Positions 33,297 to 41,809 of a stretch of DNA of 64,000 nt are shown in pieces. Below the pieces are notes generated by a model that made no database searches, was not told the origin of the DNA, and saw only the letters and a list, made by a program, of their open reading frames with translations. The number at the start of each line of letters is the position of its first letter. Within the stretch, counting starts at the first letter, position 1. Both the position numbers and the translations under genes were made by a program. The DNA is from SVFI01 sp045535935 (GTDB lineage: Bacteria; Bacillota; Clostridia; Lachnospirales; Lachnospiraceae). The stretch is from the NCBI GenBank assembly GCA_045535935.1, contig JAZSMO010000043.1:1-64000 (forward strand), read 5' to 3'.

Positions 33297-34787
33297 TTAT
33301 TCTACAGTGATGTAATCATATGTAGCAGCAACTTCATCTTTTACGAACTGAACAGCTTCTTCAGCAGAACCAAGTGTTCCAGCGTTGTAAGCTTCAGATG
33401 CTCTGTCCATGATAGCTTTAAGGTTAGCATCAAGGTATGTAGAGTTGCTTAAGTCAATCTTAAGTGCAGAGTTAGCCCATGTTTCAACCGGGTTCTGTCC
33501 ACCAAGTAATGGAGAAGCGCCTTCGCCATCAGCGATGATTCTAGCAACTGCTTCTTTGTTGTTTACGAAGTCGAATGTGTACTTCTCAACTGTGTACATT
33601 GTGTCTGCATCACAGCATAACATGTAAAGTAAGTAAGCACATAATTCTGGGTTAGGAGTATCAGCACCTACAGAAACGTATGTACCACCCCAGTGATAAC
33701 CTACAGGACCTTCACAAACTCTCCAGTCACCGTATGTGCTGTTTTCTGAATCTTCAGAAGTAGCGATACACCAGTATACGAACCATGTACATCCGAAGTA
33801 ACCGAATACGTCACCTTCGAAGTTTGCTGACCAACCGTCAGACCACATAGATGTCTGATCTGTGTATCCGCCATCGTATAATTTCTTAGCTGTCTCGAAG
33901 TAATCTGTTACGCAAGAGTCAAGTGTTAATGTTTCAGAACCGTCATCTGCAACAGTAACCCATGGCTGTGTCTGCTGATCCCAGATAGCATATTTTGTAT
34001 CGTCTGGACCAGAAAGCATCTTGTAACCAGCTTCTTTCATCTTGTCAGCTGTAGCGAAGAATGTATCCCAATCTTTAACTGCTTCCTGAACGTCTGCAGG
34101 ATCAGAAGATCCAAGAACTTCTTCAGCGATAGATGCACGATATGTAAAGTTACCAGCAGCTGCCTGCCAAGATAAAGCTTTTAACTCACCGTTGTATGTA
34201 GCGTAGTCTTTTGTGAACTGATATGCGTTAGCATACATTTCATCTGTGATACCGATTTCAGAAAGAGCAAGTGTAGCATCGCTTTCTGTGTAGTATTTAG
34301 CTACATCGTTATCAGCCGGGATTAATGAAGGGTATTTGTCACCAGCTGTCATAGCTGTATCAACAGCTGTCTGGTATGTACCGTCTGTTCCAGAAACACC
34401 AAGGTTAACGTACTCAACGTATGCTGCTAACTCTGGGTTAGTTGGTGTAACGTCATCCGGAAGATCTGTTAATGTGTTTCCAGCTGCGTCTGTTTCACCG
34501 ATGATGTAAGCAAGACGAGAACCTAATTCATCGTTCCATGAGTAAACATAGATTTTCTTAGAATCATCCCATCCGTCTGTTGAAGGAGCTTCCATTGTAG
34601 CAGCTTCTACTACTTCAAGAGTATCTTCTTCTACTGGCTCTTCAGCCGGTTCTTCTGTTGTGTCTTCAGCTGTTTCTTCTGTAGCTGGAGCATCTTCTGT
34701 TGTTGCTTCTTCAGATCCGCCACATCCTACTAATAAAGATGCAACCATAGCTGTTGAAAGCAGAACACTTAATAATTTCTTTTTCAT
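33297..34787 (-). CDS. Extracellular sugar-binding lipoprotein of ABC transporter
   Basis: A 496-residue solute-binding lipoprotein. The ATG at 34787 follows AGGAGG. The signal ends in the lipobox LLVGC, followed by a 45-residue Glu/Thr-rich linker. A periplasmic-binding fold follows (VTPTNPELAAYVEYVNLG, TAGDKYPSLIPADND, GWSANFEGDVFGYFGCTWFV). Codon use is biased (frequent GTA, GAA and CTT), which suggests high expression. It is the first gene of the operon with two permeases. Cello-oligosaccharide specificity is inferred from the divergent GH94 gene. Confidence 0.92.
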   Translation of the reverse strand: MKKKLLSVLLSTAMVASLLVGCGGSEEATTEDAPATEETAEDTTEEPAEEPVEEDTLEVVEAATMEAPSTDGWDDSKKIYVYSWNDELGSRLAYIIGETDAAGNTLTDLPDDVTPTNPELAAYVEYVNLGVSGTDGTYQTAVDTAMTAGDKYPSLIPADNDVAKYYTESDATLALSEIGITDEMYANAYQFTKDYATYNGELKALSWQAAAGNFTYRASIAEEVLGSSDPADVQEAVKDWDTFFATADKMKEAGYKMLSGPDDTKYAIWDQQTQPWVTVADDGSETLTLDSCVTDYFETAKKLYDGGYTDQTSMWSDGWSANFEGDVFGYFGCTWFVYWCIATSEDSENSTYGDWRVCEGPVGYHWGGTYVSVGADTPNPELCAYLLYMLCCDADTMYTVEKYTFDFVNNKEAVARIIADGEGASPLLGGQNPVETWANSALKIDLSNSTYLDANLKAIMDRASEAYNAGTLGSAEEAVQFVKDEVAATYDYITVE

Positions 34788-34900
34788 TCTTTTTTGTCCT
34801 CCTCTAAAAAATGTTTGAAATAAGTGTTGGTTAATAGTTCTTGCATTTATTTTAATTATCACCGAGGTGATATAAATGCCATTGTTGACACGTTAAAATT

Positions 34901-34916
34901 ACTTAATCGTTTTCGC
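34901..34916. promoter_or_regulatory. Operator-like repeat, copy 1
   Basis: ACTTAATCGTTTTCGC; the first 14 bases recur at 35224-35237. It covers about +1 to +17 of the binding-protein promoter. The centre AATCGTTTTC resembles LacI/CcpA-family operators (11 of 14 positions of the cre pattern fit). Confidence 0.6.
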
Positions 34917-34923
34917 TTTTTAT

Positions 34924-34952
34924 AATATACAACAATTTGGATAGATTGGCAA
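34924..34952 (-). promoter_or_regulatory. Promoter of the sugar ABC operon
   Basis: Minus-strand TTGCCA (34947-34952), 17 bases, TATATT (34924-34929); leader about 130 bases. It lies within the 493-base divergent region, which is otherwise AT-rich (34960-35160) with nothing else recognised. Confidence 0.6.
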
Positions 34953-35164
34953 TGTTTTTTTTGTATTTATTGTACACTTTCTCTATTTTTGTCACTATTT
35001 CACAATTTTACACTTGCGTTTTTGAACTATACGTCCATATTTTGTTCATATTTTGTTTACATTTTAAAATATACCATCTCTCAGGAAATATTGCAATATT
35101 TTTGTACAAAATCTGTCTCTTCCATATATATGTAATTTTTCATCCGACTTATACTTCTTTTTGC

Positions 35165-35193
35165 TTGCTTTTATAAGGTTGTTTCAGTATAAT
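35165..35193 (+). promoter_or_regulatory. Promoter of the cellobiose phosphorylase gene
   Basis: TTGCTT (35165-35170), 17 bases, TATAAT (35188-35193); start near 35200. Confidence 0.65.
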
Positions 35194-35223
35194 TTTAGGT
35201 ATAGATTTCACGTCTAATGTCAT

Positions 35224-35252
35224 ACTTAATCGTTTTCTAAGTTTTCGCGAAA
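35224..35252. promoter_or_regulatory. Operator-like repeat, copy 2, plus TTTCGCGAAA palindrome
   Basis: ACTTAATCGTTTTC at 35224-35237 matches copy 1 exactly. It is followed by the perfect palindrome TTTCGCGAAA (35243-35252). Both lie downstream of the phosphorylase start, where a bound repressor would block elongation. Confidence 0.55.
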
Positions 35253-35280
35253 TTTAAAATACGAAAGGACATAAAAAGAT

Positions 35281-37758
35281 ATGAAATTTGGTTATTTTGA
35301 TGACGCCAACAAGGAATATGTCATCACCTCACCTAGAACTCCGTATCCATGGATCAACTATTTGGGAACACAGGATTTCTTCTCCCTGATTTCCAATACA
35401 GCAGGCGGTTACAGCTTCTACAAAGACGCTCGTCTTCGCAGAATCACACGTTACCGCTACAACAACGTTCCGATCGATATGGGAGGCCGTTACTTCTATA
35501 TTAATGATGCAGGAACCATCTGGAACCCGGGCTGGTCTCCGGTTAAGACAGAGCTTGACAGCTATGAATGTCGTCATGGTATGGGTTACACCATCATTAC
35601 CGGTAAGAAAAATGATCTGAAAGCAGAAGTTACATTCTTCGTTCCTCAGAATTACACCGGTGAAGTACAGCAGGTTGTATTAACAAATGAAGGAAGCACA
35701 GAAAAGAACTTCTCTCTTTACTCATTTGCTGAGTGGTGTCTGTGGGATGCGCAGGACGACTGCACAAACTTCCAGAGAAACTTCAGTACCGGACGTGTGG
35801 AAGTTGTAGATTCAACTATCTATCACAAAACAGAGTACAGAGATCGTCGTGATCACTTCGCATTCTACACTGTAAATGATACCATCGACGGATACGATAC
35901 AGACAGAGATTCTTTCATCGGTCTTTACAACGGTTTCCACAACCCACAGGCAGTGGAAGCTGACAAGGCAAACAACTCATTTGCTGACGGTTGGTCTCCG
36001 ATTGCTTCTCATTATAAGAAGATTACATTAGCACCGGGTGAGACAAAGACACTCGTATTCATCCTCGGTTATGTTGAGATGCCTGTCGCAGAGAAATTCG
36101 AAGCTGACGGCAAAACAATCAATAAGGTGAAAGCTCTTCAGCTGATGGAGCAATACAATACACCTGAGAAGGTTGCTGCAGGACTCGCTGAGTTAAAAGA
36201 GACTTGGGACAAATTACTTGGTATCTTAAATGTAAATACACCGGATGATAAAGTTAACCGAATGGTTAACATCTGGAACCAGTATCAGTGTATGGTTACA
36301 TTCAACCTTTCACGTTCTGCTTCTTACTTTGAATCAGGTATCGGCCGCGGTATGGGATTCCGTGATTCCAACCAGGACGTTCTCGGTTTCGTTCATCAGA
36401 TTCCGGACCGTGCAAGAGAAAGAATTATCGATATTGCTTCTACCCAGTTCCCGGATGGTGGATGTTATCATCAGTACCAGCCGCTTACTAAGAAGGGTAA
36501 CGCCGACATCGGTGGTGACTTCTCAGACGATCCGTTATGGTTAATCCTTTCTGTTTCTGCATACATCAAAGAAACAGGCGACTGGACCATCTTAGACGAA
36601 ATGGTTCCGTACGACAATGATATGAGTATCGCTCAGACCATGCTTGATCACTTGAAGGTTTCTTTCTACCACATTGTAGAGAACTTAGGACCTCACGGTC
36701 TTCCGCTCGCTATGCGTGCTGACTGGAATGACTGTATCAACCTTTCCTGCTTCTCTGATACACCGGGTGAAAGTTTCCAGACTTATACAAACCCTAAGTT
36801 TGCTGCAGAAGGCGGTTACTCAAAAGTTGCTGAGTCAGCATTCGTAGCTGCACTCTTCACATATGCAGGACCTAACTACGTAGCAATCCTGAAACACTTA
36901 GGCAAAGACGACGAAGCTGCAAAAGCGCAGGCTGAAATCGATAAGATGATGGCAAACATGATGGAACACGCTTGGGACGGCGACTGGTTCCTCCGTGCAT
37001 ACGATGCAAATGGCAAGAAGATGGGTTCTAAGGAATGCGAAGAAGGCCAGATCTTCATCGAGCCACAGGGATTTGCTATTATGTCCGGTCTTGATGAGGA
37101 TGTTACAAAGAAAACTCTCAAGGCGATTGACGAAAGACTTAACACAGAGCATGGTCTTGTACTGAACAACCCTGCATTCACAAAATACTATGTGGAATAC
37201 GGTGAGATTTCTACTTATCCGGGCGGATACAAAGAAAATGCCGGTATCTTCACACACAACAATGCATGGATTATCTGTGCTGCTGCTTATGCAGGCGAAG
37301 GAGATCAGGCATTTAAGTACTACTCAGAAATCGCACCTGCATTTACAGAGGAGACTTCTGATCTTCACAAGACAGAGCCGTATGTATACGGCCAGATGAT
37401 CGGTGGTAAAGACGCAGGTTCTGATATCGGTCAGACAGGCAAGAACTTCGGTCAGGGTAAAAACTCATGGCTGACAGGTACTGCTGCTTGGAACATGGTA
37501 GCTATCTCTCAGTACATCTTAGGTGTACAGGCAGACTTTGACGGATTAAAGATCGATCCTTCTATCCCGGCTGCTTGGGACGGATTATCTGCAACACGTC
37601 AGTTCCGCGGTGCTACTTATGACATCAAGGTTTCTAACCCAAGCCACGTATGCAAGGGTATCAAGAGCGTTGTTGTTGACGGAAATGCAATTGACGGAAA
37701 TGTCATTCCTGCTTTCGGCGACGGCAAAACTCATACTGTTGAAGTTGTTATGGGTTAA
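35281..37758 (+). CDS. Cellobiose phosphorylase (GH94)
   Basis: An 825-residue cytosolic enzyme that splits cellobiose with phosphate into glucose-1-phosphate and glucose. Length and start (MKFGYFDDANKEYVITSPRT) fit cellobiose phosphorylases and not the longer cellodextrin or chitobiose enzymes. The catalytic acid is Asp481 in MRADWNDCIN, with a phosphate-binding region near TGTAAWNM. AAAGGAC precedes the ATG. The divergent ABC operon probably imports the substrate. A strong terminator follows, so the gene is monocistronic. Lack of a signal peptide agrees with intracellular action. Confidence 0.93.
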   Translation: MKFGYFDDANKEYVITSPRTPYPWINYLGTQDFFSLISNTAGGYSFYKDARLRRITRYRYNNVPIDMGGRYFYINDAGTIWNPGWSPVKTELDSYECRHGMGYTIITGKKNDLKAEVTFFVPQNYTGEVQQVVLTNEGSTEKNFSLYSFAEWCLWDAQDDCTNFQRNFSTGRVEVVDSTIYHKTEYRDRRDHFAFYTVNDTIDGYDTDRDSFIGLYNGFHNPQAVEADKANNSFADGWSPIASHYKKITLAPGETKTLVFILGYVEMPVAEKFEADGKTINKVKALQLMEQYNTPEKVAAGLAELKETWDKLLGILNVNTPDDKVNRMVNIWNQYQCMVTFNLSRSASYFESGIGRGMGFRDSNQDVLGFVHQIPDRARERIIDIASTQFPDGGCYHQYQPLTKKGNADIGGDFSDDPLWLILSVSAYIKETGDWTILDEMVPYDNDMSIAQTMLDHLKVSFYHIVENLGPHGLPLAMRADWNDCINLSCFSDTPGESFQTYTNPKFAAEGGYSKVAESAFVAALFTYAGPNYVAILKHLGKDDEAAKAQAEIDKMMANMMEHAWDGDWFLRAYDANGKKMGSKECEEGQIFIEPQGFAIMSGLDEDVTKKTLKAIDERLNTEHGLVLNNPAFTKYYVEYGEISTYPGGYKENAGIFTHNNAWIICAAAYAGEGDQAFKYYSEIAPAFTEETSDLHKTEPYVYGQMIGGKDAGSDIGQTGKNFGQGKNSWLTGTAAWNMVAISQYILGVQADFDGLKIDPSIPAAWDGLSATRQFRGATYDIKVSNPSHVCKGIKSVVVDGNAIDGNVIPAFGDGKTHTVEVVMG

Positions 37759-37782
37759 TCCCAGACAAATCAAAAAAACACG

Positions 37783-37813
37783 AACTCCCGCAGATAATTC
37801 TGCGGGAGTTTTT
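37783..37813 (+). terminator. Terminator of the cellobiose phosphorylase gene
   Basis: A perfect 12-bp stem AACTCCCGCAGA/TCTGCGGGAGTT with a 4-base loop, then TTTAT. Confidence 0.9.
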
Positions 37814-37843
37814 ATATGTTCTTTCTATATTATAATTATATTA

Positions 37844-39448
37844 TTACACAAGCGGACCAAAGAGCCTAAGTACATGGCCGGCAATACGATACCACCACGG
37901 GAAATCCACATAATACTGATAGTCAATCTTACGACATTTCTTTAAAGTCTCTTTGTAATCTTTTTCTATCTCATGAATCACCGGATTTTTGTAGATGTAA
38001 GTTCCGCACTCAAAATGCTCATAAAGACTGCGAAAATCCAGATTGATTGTACCTACCACTGCCCGGATATCATCAGAGACAAATTCTTTTGCGTGCAAAA
38101 ATCCAGGCGTATATTCATATATTTTAACCCCGGCCGCCAAAAGCTGCGGATAATAGGTTCTTGCAATCGCATAAACCGCTTTCTTATCCGGAATACCCGG
38201 AAGCATAAGTTTCACGTCCACACCGCGGCGAGCCGCAAAGGTGAGCGCTGTGACCATTTCATTATCTATAATCAGATAAGGCGACATGATGTGCACATAG
38301 TCAGTTGCCTGGTTGATGATGTCCAAATAGACGCACTCCGCAATATCCAGACGATTGGTCGGATCATCGTTAAATGGTATTACAAATCCGTCACCCAGAT
38401 TCATATCCGTCGGCGGAAGAATGTATTTTTCATAATCCTCCGGCCCACGCTCCGAAATATTCCACATCTGCAAATACATAAGGGTAAAACTTTTGACCGC
38501 ATCGCCCTCTATCTTTACAGCGGTATCCTTCCAGTGACCGAACCGCTTCTTTCTATTCATGTACTCATCCGCCAGATTCACACCGCCGTTGTAAGCCACT
38601 TTTCCGTCAATCACAAGAATTTTCCGATGATCACGATTGTTCTGATGAGTGGAGAGCAACGGTTTAATCGGCGAAAACACCTTGGCCTTCAGCCCCTTCT
38701 TTTGAAGTTCCTTCGGATAATTATACGGAAGTGCCATCAAAGAGCCCATTCCGTCGTACATAACACGCACTTCCACCCCCTGCGCTGCTTTTTCCTCTAA
38801 AATCTCAAGAACAGAATCCCATATTTCGCCGCGATTTATAATGAAGTACTCAATAAAAATAAACTTTTCCGCTTTTTTCAGTTCACTGATGAGATCCTTA
38901 TATTTCAACTCGCCGCTTGACAGAAAACTGACTTTTGTATGATCGTAAGTCGGAAATTGATTAAATTTTTGAATATAACGGCCGAGATTGCGGATGCCAC
39001 TGTCCTCTTTTTTTAACTTTTCAACTACCCGATACTCCGTCTGCAAAAAAGGCTTTGTCTCATCCACCCGTACTCCAAGCGCCTTTTGCAGCGCACGGTT
39101 GCCCGGATTCAACATAAAAAACAAGTACAGCGCCACACCGAATACCGGAAACAGACAGACCGGCAGAACCCAGGCCAGTTTAAACGCCGGATTTTCCTCG
39201 CTGTTAATAATATATATAATAGCAATCGCTCCGAGAATATCGAACACGCCTTTGAACACACCGGAATACTGTACTCTGCTGAAGACCTCATACATAAAAT
39301 AAATCTGCAATAAAATAAGCAGCACCGTCACCATAGTTCTCCCGAACAACAGTTTAAATACGGCACTTTTTCCCTTTTCATGCGCTCTGCGCGCTCCTGC
39401 CCGGAATCGATAATTCAATTGTTCTTCCCGAAAATCTCTTTCTTCCAT
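37844..39448 (-). CDS. cls: Cardiolipin synthase
   Basis: A 534-residue membrane phospholipase-D-family enzyme that joins two phosphatidylglycerols into cardiolipin. Two N-terminal membrane segments (about 35-58 and 63-120) precede two HKD motifs, HRKILVIDG and HAKEFVSDD, each followed by a GG/NLD-type segment (NGGVNLADEY, GTINLDFRS). The ATG at 39448 has AGAGG at proper distance; the ATG at 39454 is too close to it. A single gene converging on the phosphorylase terminator. Confidence 0.94.
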   Translation of the reverse strand: MEERDFREEQLNYRFRAGARRAHEKGKSAVFKLLFGRTMVTVLLILLQIYFMYEVFSRVQYSGVFKGVFDILGAIAIIYIINSEENPAFKLAWVLPVCLFPVFGVALYLFFMLNPGNRALQKALGVRVDETKPFLQTEYRVVEKLKKEDSGIRNLGRYIQKFNQFPTYDHTKVSFLSSGELKYKDLISELKKAEKFIFIEYFIINRGEIWDSVLEILEEKAAQGVEVRVMYDGMGSLMALPYNYPKELQKKGLKAKVFSPIKPLLSTHQNNRDHRKILVIDGKVAYNGGVNLADEYMNRKKRFGHWKDTAVKIEGDAVKSFTLMYLQMWNISERGPEDYEKYILPPTDMNLGDGFVIPFNDDPTNRLDIAECVYLDIINQATDYVHIMSPYLIIDNEMVTALTFAARRGVDVKLMLPGIPDKKAVYAIARTYYPQLLAAGVKIYEYTPGFLHAKEFVSDDIRAVVGTINLDFRSLYEHFECGTYIYKNPVIHEIEKDYKETLKKCRKIDYQYYVDFPWWYRIAGHVLRLFGPLV

Positions 39449-39640
39449 AAACATCCTCTCGAACCACTCTTATCATTTGGATACCGTTACCATATCCTAC
39501 CATGTTTTTCTCTTGTCCACAAATCCATTTTCTTTATTTTATAATCATTTAATAATTAATTTCCTTATTGTTGTTTTGCTCTGTTTATGTCATACTTACA
39601 TTATGTACACAAAAGAATTTCATCAAACTGCGAGGTAGGT

Positions 39641-40444
39641 ATGAAAGGGTATTTATCCATCGGAAAAGTTTCCAAACTAAAAAATGTCAGCATAAAATCC
39701 CTTCGTTATTACGATGAGATCGGTGTCTTGAAGCCGGCTTATATTAACGAAGCAACAAATTACCGCTACTACACAGAGGACCAGCTGTTTTTGCTGGATG
39801 CCATCACACTCTGTATCGAATTCGGAATTCCACTGAAAAGCTTTCCGAAATATTATGATAAAAACGGGAAAATCAATTTGCAGAATCTGCTCTTTGACGG
39901 AAAATCCCTGGCTGAAGAAAAGATTATTTCCATGCGCAACAGCATTGACACATTGCAGCAAACAATCCGTATGCTGGAGCAGGCGCCGGGCAGTGCAGTT
40001 CCTTCCCGCAACATTGAAAAGCGCCAGATTCTGACCATTCCGTTTGACGAAGTGACCACCTGCGACCGCTACAACCACAAGCTTCTCTCTCTCTTCGTAG
40101 AGGCGCAGCGCAATGGTATTATGGCCTCCTATCCTTCCGGCTTATTATATGAAGGAACCGGTAAAAATGTGCAAAAATACGTGTTTGTACATGCAGACTT
40201 TTCTTCTGCATCTCCGGAGGCCCTGGAAAAGCTCGGCGCACGCACGCTTCCGGAGGGCGCCTACCAGGTACGCAAGGGAAGCAAGCACCGCATCGAGGAA
40301 GCGGATTCTATTTTCCCTGCTTTATTAAATATAGGAAAGAAAGATCATTATCTGCTGGTGGAAACGGATATTTTAAAGGAAGACATGCAAAAAGAAGATT
40401 CCGATGCAGCACTGGAATTGCAGCTGCTGTTTTTGAAACGATAA
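39641..40444 (+). CDS. MerR-family transcriptional regulator
   Basis: A 267-residue regulator. The N-terminal winged-helix domain (YLSIGKVSKLKNVSIKSLRYYDEIG) is typical of MerR, followed by a dimerisation coiled coil (about 80-110) and a C-terminal domain like the GyrI-like multidrug-sensing domain of BmrR. The ATG at 39641 follows GAGGTAGGT; the longer frame is rejected. No transporter lies next to it, so it may control the neighbouring cls gene or distant genes. A terminator follows. Confidence 0.9.
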   Translation: MKGYLSIGKVSKLKNVSIKSLRYYDEIGVLKPAYINEATNYRYYTEDQLFLLDAITLCIEFGIPLKSFPKYYDKNGKINLQNLLFDGKSLAEEKIISMRNSIDTLQQTIRMLEQAPGSAVPSRNIEKRQILTIPFDEVTTCDRYNHKLLSLFVEAQRNGIMASYPSGLLYEGTGKNVQKYVFVHADFSSASPEALEKLGARTLPEGAYQVRKGSKHRIEEADSIFPALLNIGKKDHYLLVETDILKEDMQKEDSDAALELQLLFLKR

Positions 40445-40476
40445 AAATCCGGCAATTCATCTGCGACAGAAAATAT

Positions 40477-40513
40477 AAAAGAGGAAGTCTCATCAAAAGA
40501 CTTCCTCTTTTTC
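40477..40513 (+). terminator. Terminator of the MerR gene
   Basis: A 14-bp stem AAAAGAGGAAGTCT/AGACTTCCTCTTTT with a 7-base loop and T-run. Confidence 0.9.
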
Positions 40514-40515
40514 AG

Positions 40516-40589
40516 CGTGCGTGAGAAGATTCGAACTCCCGACCTTTTGGTCCGTAGCCAAACGCTCTATCCAGCTGAGCTACACGCAC
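40516..40589 (-). tRNA. tRNA-Arg (ACG)
   Basis: Acceptor GTGCGTG/CACGCAC, anticodon loop CTACGGA gives ACG (wobble inosine expected), discriminator G. A lone tRNA gene between the MerR terminator and prfB. Confidence 0.96.
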
Positions 40590-40623
40590 ATTTTGCTTCG
40601 GTGTATTACCGACAACATCATGT

Positions 40624-40666
40624 ATTTTACAATGTAAACTCCTGTATGTCAAGAGTTTACATTGTA
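40624..40666 (-). promoter_or_regulatory. tRNA-Arg promoter embedded in a 14-bp inverted repeat
   Basis: Minus-strand TTGACA (40647-40652), 17 bases, TAAAAT (40624-40629). The -35 lies in the loop of a perfect 14-bp inverted repeat (40628-40641 and 40653-40666), which on the plus strand is followed by seven T. Confidence 0.7.
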
Positions 40667-40686
40667 TTTTTTTGAAAAATATTCCG

Positions 40687-41797
40687 TTAATTTCCTAAGC
40701 TTTTCCACTTCAGATATTCATTGATGAATTTATCAATGTCGCCGTCCAGAACCGCATCGACATTTCCGGTTTCTGCGCTTGTTCGCGTATCTTTCACCAT
40801 CGTGTACGGTTGCATAACATAGGAACGGATCTGATTGCCCCAGCCGATATCTGTGAGCTCTCCCCGGATGTCGGAAAGCTTCTCGGCATTGGCCTCCTGC
40901 TTGAGCATATACAGCTTGGCACGGAGCATCTGCATCGCCTTATCGCGGTTCATATGCTGGCTTCGCTCATTCTGGCACTGTACCACAATTCCGGTCGGAA
41001 GATGCGTAATTCGAATCGCCGACGACGTCTTATTGATATGCTGACCGCCGGCTCCGGAACTCCGGTAGGTATCCACACGAAGCTCGTCATCCTTGATCTC
41101 CACATCCACATCCTCTTCAATCTCCGGCATAACATCCAGCGACACAAAGGAAGTCTGACGTTTTCCCTGGGCATTAAACGGAGAAATACGCACAAGGCGG
41201 TGTACCCCCTTCTCGGATTTCAGATAACCGTATGCATTTTCGCCGTTGACCTGGAACGTCACCGACTTGATACCGGCCTCGTCACCGTCCAGAAAATCAA
41301 GCTCTTCCAGTGCAAAGCCTTTGCGCTCCGCCCACCTGGTATACATGCGATAGAGCATTGACGCCCAGTCGCAACTCTCTGTTCCGCCGGCTCCGGCATT
41401 AATCTTAATAATTGCATTGCATTTATCATATTCGCCGGATAACAATGTCCGGATACGGATATTGTCCAGCGTCTGCACAAACGCCTCAAACTCTTCCTTG
41501 GCTTCCTGTGCCAGCTCCGGGTCATTTTCCTCATATCCCATCTCAATGAGTGTCTGAATATCATCGAACTGTGTAAACAACTTCTCGCATGTCTCCACGT
41601 CATCTTTCAGACTCTTGAGACATCTTGTCTTTTCCTGCGCCGCTTCCGCATCATTCCAGAAATCAGGCGCTTCCATCTCTCTTTCTAACTCTTCGATTCG
41701 CTTTTCTTTGTTAGCGATGTCAAAGTGAATCCCTTACTTCCTTAAGTGGAGATTCATATGCACCGAGTTCTTGTTTTAACTGATCAAGTTCTACCAC
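40687..41797 (-). CDS. prfB: Peptide chain release factor 2 with programmed +1 frameshift
   Basis: RF2 of 369 residues ending translation at UGA and UAA. The first 25 codons (GTG at 41797 to CTT at 41723) end at an in-frame TGA; reading continues in the +1 frame from GAC at 41721, the classical autoregulatory CTT-TGA-C site. The rest shows the RF2 anticodon-like tripeptide SPF (RISPFNAQ) and the GGQ motif in SSGAGGQHINKTSSAIRITH. The start is a GTG with AGGTGG 8 bases before it, just after the secA stop. Cotranscribed with secA. Annotations starting at 41676 miss the N-terminus. Confidence 0.95.
41719..41734 (-). promoter_or_regulatory. Programmed frameshift site of prfB
   Basis: Minus-strand AGGGATTCACTTTGAC: an internal Shine-Dalgarno-like AGGG, then CTT TGA C. 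Low RF2 lets the ribosome slip +1 from CTT. Confidence 0.93.
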
Positions 41798-41809
41798 TTT
41801 ATTCACCAC

